From the NCBI GenBank assembly GCA_009927255.1, contig RFNJ01000132.1, positions 1 through 10,932 of the forward strand: a DNA stretch of 10,932 nucleotides, in the 5' to 3' direction. The number at the start of each line of letters is the position of its first letter. The stretch's first letter is position 1. The translations under genes were made by a program, and so were the position numbers. This document shows, in pieces, positions 6,733 through 10,932 of this stretch. The DNA is from Pseudomonadota bacterium. Its GTDB lineage: Bacteria; Pseudomonadota; Alphaproteobacteria; UBA2136; UBA6156. The notes below the pieces were generated by a model. The model saw nothing but the letters and a program-made list of their open reading frames with translations. It did no database searches and was not told the DNA's origin.

Positions 6733-6765
6733 AGAGAGGGGGGAGCAATCCCCCCTCTCTTGTTT
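6733..6765 (+). terminator. Strong rho-independent terminator after the SPFH-NfeD operon
   Basis: A perfect 12-bp stem, AGAGAGGGGGGA (6733-6744) with TCCCCCCTCTCT (6749-6760), closes a GCAA tetraloop of the GNRA type. TGTTT follows, then further T-runs. It should insulate the next operon. Confidence 0.85.
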
Positions 6766-6805
6766 AATAAGTGTATGTTTTTTTGAAAAAAGTGCTGATT
6801 AAGGG

Positions 6806-6834
6806 TTGACCAGTTGGCCCCCCTGCCCTATGTG
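6806..6834 (+). promoter_or_regulatory. Predicted sigma70-type promoter of the tyrosine kinase operon
   Basis: TTGACC (6806-6811), exactly 17 bp, then TATGTG (6829-6834). The start point would be near 6841, giving a leader of about 54 nt. The leader holds a small GCAGC/GCTGC hairpin (6850-6864) about 17 nt upstream of the Shine-Dalgarno. Confidence 0.5.
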
Positions 6835-6881
6835 TGTTGGACGGGCCTGGCAGCGCTTAGCTGCTTTGGCGTGTGATTGAT

Positions 6882-6887
6882 AAGGAG
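6882..6887 (+). promoter_or_regulatory. Shine-Dalgarno deciding the kinase start
   Basis: AAGGAG lies 7 nt before the ATG at 6895. The open frame extends to a TTG at 6877, but that would place the ribosome-binding site inside the gene, so the ATG is preferred. Confidence 0.7.
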
Positions 6888-6894
6888 AACGACC

Positions 6895-9126
6895 ATGGCC
6901 AAATCCGCAAGCGAAACCGCCGCAAACCGCACCGTGTGGACCGATTTTTTGGGCGCCGCCCGCGAACACCTGCAAGGGGTAGAGTGGACGATGAATGGCA
7001 CGCTTTCCATGCTGCGCCGCCGTTGGCCAGTGTTGGCCACCTGCATGGGGCTTTGCCTTGGCTTGGCGATTTTGATTTTGCTGGTGGTGCCTTCCACCTA
7101 CACCGCCACCGCGCTGTTGCAGATTAATACTCGCCAAGAGCAGGTGACCAAAATTGATGACGTTGTGAGTGGTTTGGCGGCGACAGACCCGGCCATCCGT
7201 ACCGAAGTGGACGTTCTCACCAGCCGCCGCTTGGCCGAACGGGTGGTGAAGAAGCTGCAGTTGATTAATAACCCCGACTTTTTGCAGAATACCAGCGTGC
7301 TGGGCGAACTGAAGCATGCGGTGGTATACTTCCTGTTCCCCTTTTCCAACAGCGAAGAGCGCGCCGAGGCCGAAGCAGCTGAGCGCGACCTTGCCACCCG
7401 CAAGGCGGTGAACATTTTGCTGGATAACCTGAACGTGCAGGTGAAGCCGCGCAGCTTTACGATTGTGGTGACATTTAACGCCCACAGCCCCGAATTGGCC
7501 AGCAAAGTGGCCAATGCGATTGCGGCGGAATACCTGACCAGCCAGCTGGAAGACAAATTTGACGCCACCAAGCGGGCGAATGACTGGATGAACGACCGCT
7601 TGAAACAAATGCAGCGCGATGTGCAAACCGCGCAGCTGGCGGTGGAGCGTTTCCGCGAGCAACACGGCCTGACCGAAGCCAAAGGCGTGCTACTCAGCGA
7701 CCAGCAGATTAGCGACCTTAACAGCCAATTAATTCTCTCCCGAACCCAGTTGGCCGAAGCGCAAGCCAAATTTGACCGCACCAAGCAGCTGCAAAGCAGC
7801 GGGCGGGGGATTGATACCGCCACCGAGGTGCTGAACAGTCCGTTGATTATGAACTTGCGCCAACAGGAAGCCGAAATCCGCCGTAACATGAGCGACCTGG
7901 CCAGCCGCTACGGCGAGCGCCACCCGCGGATGCTGAATGTACGCAACGAATTGCGCGATTTGCAGCGCAAGATTTATGAGGAAATTACCAAAATTCAGGG
8001 CAGCTTGGAAAACGAAGTGGCCGTGGCCGAAGCACGGGTAAAAACCCTGGCCGAGCAGCTGGAAGCTTTGCAGGCGAAAACCAGCCTTTCCACCGACGCC
8101 AACGTGCAACTGAGCGAGCTTGAGCGCCAATTGCAGGCCGAAAAAACCTTGTATGAGAACTTTTTGGGCCGCAGCAAAGAAATTGCCCAAATGGACATGA
8201 CGCAGACCGATGCACGGGTGATTTCGCAAGCTGAAGTGCCGATGCAGGCCAGCAGCCCGAAAAAGGGCATGACACTCCTGCTGGCGCTGCTGGCCGGTGG
8301 TGCGTTGGGGATTGCCCTGATGCTTTTATTGGAAATGCTCGATGGCAGCTACCGCACTGCGCAACAACTGGAAATGGCCAGCGGCGTGCCGGTTTTGGGC
8401 ATGTTGGGTGAATTGCCCCACGATATGGACGTGGCGCACTATGTGGTGGATAAGCCCACTGGCGCGTTTACTGAAGGGGTGCGCGCCGCCCGCACCGCGC
8501 TGAACTTTGCCAACCCCGACAAAAAGCCGCAAGTGCTGCTGATTACCAGCACCGTGCCGCAAGAGGGGAAAAGCTTGTTTTCTATCAGCATTGCCCAACT
8601 GGCAGCGGCTGGTGGCGCCAAGGTGCTGCTGGTGGATGCCGACTTGCGCCGCCCCAGCGTGAGCAAGCAATTGGGCCTTACTCCTAAGGCTGGCTTGGCG
8701 GAAGTGCTGGCGGATACCGCCAAACTGAAGAGCGTTATTTTGACCCTCCCAAAAAGCGGGCTGGAAGTAATGCCCGCGCTGCCCAACACCCAGTTTGCCC
8801 AAGAACTGCTGAGCAGCAAAAAAATGAAGGATTTGATGGCTGCGTGGCGCAAGGACTATGACTTGATTGTGATTGACAGCCCGCCCGTGATGGCCGTGGC
8901 CGACACCATCACCCTTTCCACCATGGCCGATGCGCTGCTGTTTATGGTGCGCTGGGGCACCACGCCGCGCCAGCTGGTGCTGAATGCGGTGAAGCAGCTG
9001 AAGAACTGCAACACCCCGCTGGCGGGCTGCATGCTCACCCGTGTTGACCTTGAAAAACAGCAAGCCTATGGCTATGGCGACTACGGCTATTACTATGGGA
9101 AATATAAAGAGTATTATAACGACTAA
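6895..9126 (+). CDS. Wzz-domain/BY-kinase fusion: polysaccharide co-polymerase and tyrosine autokinase (Wzc/GumC-CpsD type)
   Basis: The 743 residues form one polypeptide controlling polymerisation and export of capsule or exopolysaccharide. A Wzz-type domain starts with a membrane helix at about 46-66, followed by a long periplasmic coiled coil (about 150-440) rich in Gln, Glu and Ala. A second helix at about 458-482 follows a Pro-containing SSPKKGMT motif. The cytoplasmic kinase has a P-loop STVPQEGKS (K559), Walker A' LLVDADLRRP (D581, D583) and Walker B LIVIDSPP (D661). The C-terminus (about 720-743) is a cluster of nine tyrosines (AYGYGDYGYYYGKYKEYYND), the autophosphorylation tail of BY-kinases. 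All catalytic elements are present, and the length matches Gram-negative fused Wzc proteins. A phosphatase gene begins 11 nt downstream. No glycosyltransferase, Wza or Wzx/Wzy gene is in the window, so the polymer is unknown. Confidence 0.93.
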   Translation: MAKSASETAANRTVWTDFLGAAREHLQGVEWTMNGTLSMLRRRWPVLATCMGLCLGLAILILLVVPSTYTATALLQINTRQEQVTKIDDVVSGLAATDPAIRTEVDVLTSRRLAERVVKKLQLINNPDFLQNTSVLGELKHAVVYFLFPFSNSEERAEAEAAERDLATRKAVNILLDNLNVQVKPRSFTIVVTFNAHSPELASKVANAIAAEYLTSQLEDKFDATKRANDWMNDRLKQMQRDVQTAQLAVERFREQHGLTEAKGVLLSDQQISDLNSQLILSRTQLAEAQAKFDRTKQLQSSGRGIDTATEVLNSPLIMNLRQQEAEIRRNMSDLASRYGERHPRMLNVRNELRDLQRKIYEEITKIQGSLENEVAVAEARVKTLAEQLEALQAKTSLSTDANVQLSELERQLQAEKTLYENFLGRSKEIAQMDMTQTDARVISQAEVPMQASSPKKGMTLLLALLAGGALGIALMLLLEMLDGSYRTAQQLEMASGVPVLGMLGELPHDMDVAHYVVDKPTGAFTEGVRAARTALNFANPDKKPQVLLITSTVPQEGKSLFSISIAQLAAAGGAKVLLVDADLRRPSVSKQLGLTPKAGLAEVLADTAKLKSVILTLPKSGLEVMPALPNTQFAQELLSSKKMKDLMAAWRKDYDLIVIDSPPVMAVADTITLSTMADALLFMVRWGTTPRQLVLNAVKQLKNCNTPLAGCMLTRVDLEKQQAYGYGDYGYYYGKYKEYYND

Positions 9127-9137
9127 GAAAGCTGCTG

Positions 9138-9944
9138 ATGATACGAAGTCTGGCAAAACTACTCACGGGAGGGGGCGCGGCCCCCTCTGCCAGCTTTGGT
9201 CAAGGTTTAGAAAGCCGCTTTGGAGTTATTCCAGAAGGCCAGCGGGTTTATGCGGTGGGGGATATTCATGGATGTTCACGTTTATGGCTGATGTTAATGG
9301 GTGAAATTGCCATTGATAGCAAAGATTATAAGGGGGAAGTAACGCTGATATTTCTTGGTGATTACATCGACCGTGGGCCACAAAGTTCCTTGGTGATTTA
9401 TAATGTCACTGAAAGCTTATATTCCGCTTGGGCAAGCTGGCAAAAGGTTTATCTCCGTGGCAATCACGAACAAGCGATGTTGGATTTTTTAGCAGACCCC
9501 AAACGTTCCACCGCGTGGCTTGGCTGGGGCGGGATTCAAACCCTTGAAAGCTATGACGTTCCGCCCTACGGCGCCCGTGGCCTGCGGGAAGGCCCTGCCC
9601 TTGCCGCCGAGCTACAGCTAGCCTTAACAGAACGCGGCCACGAGGCTTTTTATCGCCAAACCGTACTTTCGCACACCATTGGTGGCTACGCGTTCGTCCA
9701 TGCCGGGGTGCGGCCTGGAGTGACATTGGAGAGCCAGCTGGAAAACGATTTGCTGTTTATCCGCGAAGATTTTATTGGCCGCCCGCACGGCCTGCCCTAC
9801 CGCGTGGTTTTTGGCCACACCATTATGCCGCAGCCGCTGGTAGAGGCGGATAAGATTGGGATTGATACCGGGGCTTTCCAAGGCGGCCCGCTTACCGCCG
9901 TTGTGCTGGAGGGGGCAGAAGTGCGGTTTATCCAAGCCGCCTAA
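9138..9944 (+). CDS. PPP-family metallophosphoesterase (serine/threonine-type protein phosphatase)
   Basis: The 268 residues contain the PPP/calcineurin-like signature in order: GDIHG (41-45), GDYIDRG (74-80), GNHE (108-111), VHAGVRPG (187-194) and FGHT (225-228), with IDTGAFQGGPLTAV near the end. These bind a dinuclear metal centre, so activity on phosphoproteins, or on small phosphoesters as in the ApaH/PrpE relatives, is expected. The start is the ATG 11 nt after the kinase stop, with a weak AAGAAAG upstream. The first 30 residues are a loosely conserved lead with a Gly/Ala stretch coded by a GC-rich hairpin. Its position makes it a candidate to dephosphorylate the tyrosine tail of the kinase or its targets, a job usually done by low-molecular-weight (Wzb) or PHP phosphatases; this is inference. 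No terminator is visible before the tRNA genes. Confidence 0.9.
   Translation: MIRSLAKLLTGGGAAPSASFGQGLESRFGVIPEGQRVYAVGDIHGCSRLWLMLMGEIAIDSKDYKGEVTLIFLGDYIDRGPQSSLVIYNVTESLYSAWASWQKVYLRGNHEQAMLDFLADPKRSTAWLGWGGIQTLESYDVPPYGARGLREGPALAAELQLALTERGHEAFYRQTVLSHTIGGYAFVHAGVRPGVTLESQLENDLLFIREDFIGRPHGLPYRVVFGHTIMPQPLVEADKIGIDTGAFQGGPLTAVVLEGAEVRFIQAA
9169..9187. repeat. GC-rich perfect hairpin in the phosphatase 5' coding end
   Basis: GAGGGGGC (9169-9176) and GCCCCCTC (9180-9187) flank a GCG loop. No T-run follows, so it is not a standard terminator. It lies about 30 nt after the phosphatase start codon. Confidence 0.6.
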
Positions 9945-9957
9945 TCCAAGCCGAACT

Positions 9958-9988
9958 CACAGCGGTTTGCAAAATCTACATTCTAAGG
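9958..9988 (+). repeat. Partial copy of the tRNA-Cys anticodon arm upstream of the gene
   Basis: CACAGCGGTTTGCAAAA (9958-9974) is identical to 10027-10043 inside tRNA-Cys. In the same register four bases differ, CATTC (9979-9983) matches again, three differ, and GG matches. The copy is offset by 69 bp. It covers the anticodon stem-loop and variable region only and cannot fold as a tRNA, since the 3' half of the stem is lost. Confidence 0.75.
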
Positions 9989-9994
9989 TATAAG
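9967..9994 (+). promoter_or_regulatory. Predicted promoter of tRNA-Cys
   Basis: TTGCAA (9967-9972), 16 bp, then TATAAG (9989-9994), placing the start a few bases before the tRNA 5' end at 10004. The -35 lies within the tRNA-like repeat. The GGTATAAGCCC context equals that of the qmcA promoter. Confidence 0.5.
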
Positions 9995-10003
9995 CCCCTC
10001 ATT

Positions 10004-10080
10004 GGCCGGATGGTGAAGTGGCTTAACACAGCGGTTTGCAAAACCGCCATTCGTCGGTTCAAATCCGACTCCGGCCTCCA
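10004..10080 (+). tRNA. tRNA-Cys (anticodon GCA)
   Basis: The acceptor stem GGCCGGA (10004-10010) pairs perfectly with TCCGGCC (10070-10076). The discriminator is T, and CCA is encoded (10078-10080). The anticodon stem GCGGT/ACCGC encloses the loop TTGCAAA with anticodon GCA at 10038-10040. The T arm has the standard GGTTCAAATCC. Length is 77 nt. It is the first of two tandem tRNA genes, each with its own predicted promoter. Confidence 0.95.
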
Positions 10081-10107
10081 ATTCTTGCTATAATCCGTTG
10101 CAAAGTG

Positions 10108-10137
10108 TTGACACCCTACCCCCTTTTGCCACATATG
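10108..10137 (+). promoter_or_regulatory. Predicted promoter of tRNA-Asn
   Basis: A consensus TTGACA (10108-10113), an 18-bp spacer and CATATG (10132-10137) put the start near 10144, about 8 nt before the tRNA. Confidence 0.5.
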
Positions 10138-10151
10138 GCGGTGTCGCCTGC

Positions 10152-10226
10152 TCCGGCGTAGCTCAGCGGTAGAGCATCGGACTGTTAATCCGCAGGTCGT
10201 TGGTTCGATCCCAACCGCCGGAGCCA
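10152..10226 (+). tRNA. tRNA-Asn (anticodon GTT)
   Basis: TCCGGCG (10152-10158) pairs with CGCCGGA (10216-10222). The discriminator is G, and CCA is encoded (10224-10226). The D arm is GCTCAGCGGTAGAGC. The anticodon loop CTGTTAA carries GTT at 10184-10186. The T arm has GGTTCGATCC. Length is 75 nt. The outermost anticodon-stem position is a T.C mismatch; the other four pairs are normal. Confidence 0.95.
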
Positions 10227-10237
10227 ATAGATTCAAG

Positions 10238-10268
10238 GGCTTAGGTTATTTTGCCTAGGCCTTTTTTT
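10238..10268 (+). terminator. Rho-independent terminator of the tRNA cluster
   Basis: GGCTTAGG (10238-10245) pairs with CCTAGGCC (10254-10261) with one G.T wobble, followed by seven T. It is the first clear terminator downstream of the kinase promoter, so read-through from the phosphatase gene would end here too. Confidence 0.85.
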
Positions 10269-10392
10269 GTTGGGGGCGCAGTTATGGCGCAGTGGCCTAA
10301 TTTATGCTGCTTATAGTATCTGGGTCACATTTGCTTCGTGAGTTTTCAAGTGTAGAGTGTACCTCAATAGAAAATCGTGATTTGATCAAAAA

Positions 10393-10932
10393 ATGAAATC
10401 ATCCCTACTCCTAAATACCCGCAGTACTACGATTGAAAAGTCATTATCTATCAAGATGTCAGCAGATATCTTTAAATTTCCCAAACAACCAAGCGAGTAT
10501 GAAAAGCGAATCCATGGAGTCGTATACACTCCCACATCTCTAGCAGAATATTTAGCTTCACGCGTAACTGGTCTTGCTCAGAAGGTTTTTAAAAACCGCC
10601 CCCTTAATATTCTCGACCCTGCATGTGGGAATGGGGAGTTACTTGCCGCTTTTCCTAAAGCGAATTTCAATCTTTTTGGAGTCGATATCAGCCAAGCTGC
10701 GCTTGAACAGGTTTATGAACGGCTGGCTATAAAACAGGGTAATGCCTCCCAACGTAACTTTATTAAAAAGAATGCTCTATTCCCTGAAAAATCTGTCTCT
10801 CCTTCTGAAGGATGGAGCAAGCTACTAAAGCAATTTTCTATGCCAGAGGGCTTTGATGTCGTCATAGCTAATCCCCCTTGGGGAGCTGATGTTGCCGAGT
10901 ATCGGAGTCGCCTAGACGAAGGTGCGTATAAA
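10393..10932 (+). CDS. N6-adenine DNA methyltransferase, N-terminal part (cut by window edge)
   Basis: The frame is open from the ATG at 10393 to the window end, 180 residues. A VVYTP motif (residues 44-47, motif X-like substrate/SAM region) is followed by DPACGNGELL (from residue 75, SAM-binding motif I) and NPPWG (from residue 160, catalytic motif IV). This order is typical of gamma-type adenine methylases found in type I HsdM, type IIG (Eco57I-like) and BREX/PglX enzymes. The missing C-terminal part is needed to choose among these. An in-frame stop at 10378-10380 limits upstream extension. An alternative ATG at 10456 (MSADIFKF) would remove 21 residues, and neither start has a clear Shine-Dalgarno. 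Base composition is visibly AT-richer than the kinase region, and the gene lies just past the tRNA pair, consistent with a horizontally acquired restriction-modification or defence island. Confidence 0.85.
   Translation, partial: MKSSLLLNTRSTTIEKSLSIKMSADIFKFPKQPSEYEKRIHGVVYTPTSLAEYLASRVTGLAQKVFKNRPLNILDPACGNGELLAAFPKANFNLFGVDISQAALEQVYERLAIKQGNASQRNFIKKNALFPEKSVSPSEGWSKLLKQFSMPEGFDVVIANPPWGADVAEYRSRLDEGAYK

Noticed and set aside
6777..6791. T-run followed by A-run (TTTTTTTGAAAAAA) as a second terminator or insertion-sequence end
   Set aside because: The stem would be all A/T with almost no loop, and there is no transposase or target duplication; the 6733-6760 hairpin accounts for termination.
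6799..9156. Several minus-strand open frames opposite the tyrosine kinase
   Set aside because: His/Gln-rich antisense translations of a high-GC gene; none shows a domain or a plausible start.
10089..10094. Perfect TATAAT between the two tRNA genes
   Set aside because: No -35-like hexamer lies 16-18 bp upstream (that stretch is the tRNA-Cys acceptor end), and the TTGACA/CATATG pair further on is better placed for tRNA-Asn.
9976..10236. Minus-strand open frame of 86 codons (VGIEPTTCGLTVRCSTAELR type)
   Set aside because: It is the antisense of the two tRNA genes. Peptides such as PESDLNRRMAVLQTAVLSH are a familiar artefact of tRNA loci in annotation, not proteins.

Overview
The window looks like chromosome of a Gram-negative proteobacterium of moderate to high GC. 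It carries a succinate dehydrogenase flavoprotein/iron-sulfur pair, a QmcA/NfeD (YbbK/YbbJ-type) membrane pair, a Wzc-like tyrosine autokinase and two CCA-encoding tRNA genes. A palindromic element in the sdhB 5' end encodes a 'TPAKAGV' peptide (DPSLRWG on the other strand). That resembles small palindromic repeats I associate with alphaproteobacterial genomes, so an alphaproteobacterium is my weakly held best guess.

Layout, left to right. (1) 3-1241 (+): a 5'-truncated, probably exported M23/LytM metallopeptidase with a Gly/Asn-rich, cysteine-paired tail. (2) 1249-5025 (-): a compact operon read right to left, sdhA, then an AT-rich gene of unknown function, then sdhB. SdhB has an extra cysteine in its third Fe-S cluster motif and a C-terminal extension of about 100 residues, as in non-classical (type E) succinate:quinone reductases. 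No membrane-anchor gene (sdhC/D/E) is in the window. (3) 5026-5276: divergent promoter region. (4) 5277-6722 (+): an SPFH/band-7 protein (QmcA-like) and its NfeD partner, closed by a strong hairpin terminator. (5) 6806-9944 (+): a predicted sigma70-type promoter, a Wzz/BY-kinase fusion for polysaccharide export, and a PPP-type metallophosphatase immediately downstream, giving a possible kinase/phosphatase pair. (6) 9945-10268: tRNA-Cys(GCA) and tRNA-Asn(GTT), each with a recognisable promoter, then a terminator. A partial copy of the tRNA-Cys anticodon arm lies 69 bp upstream of the real one and overlaps the predicted -35 box of that tRNA gene. (7) 10393-10932 (+): the start of an AT-rich N6-adenine DNA methyltransferase, cut by the window edge. 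It is probably the first gene of a restriction-modification or defence island next to the tRNAs.

The most unusual points are the foreign-looking gene spliced between sdhA and sdhB, the non-classical cluster chemistry predicted for SdhB, three consecutive perfect hairpins inside the translated 5' end of sdhB, and the tRNA-Cys fragment within the promoter of its own gene. I saw no CRISPR array, insertion sequence, rRNA or recognisable riboswitch.
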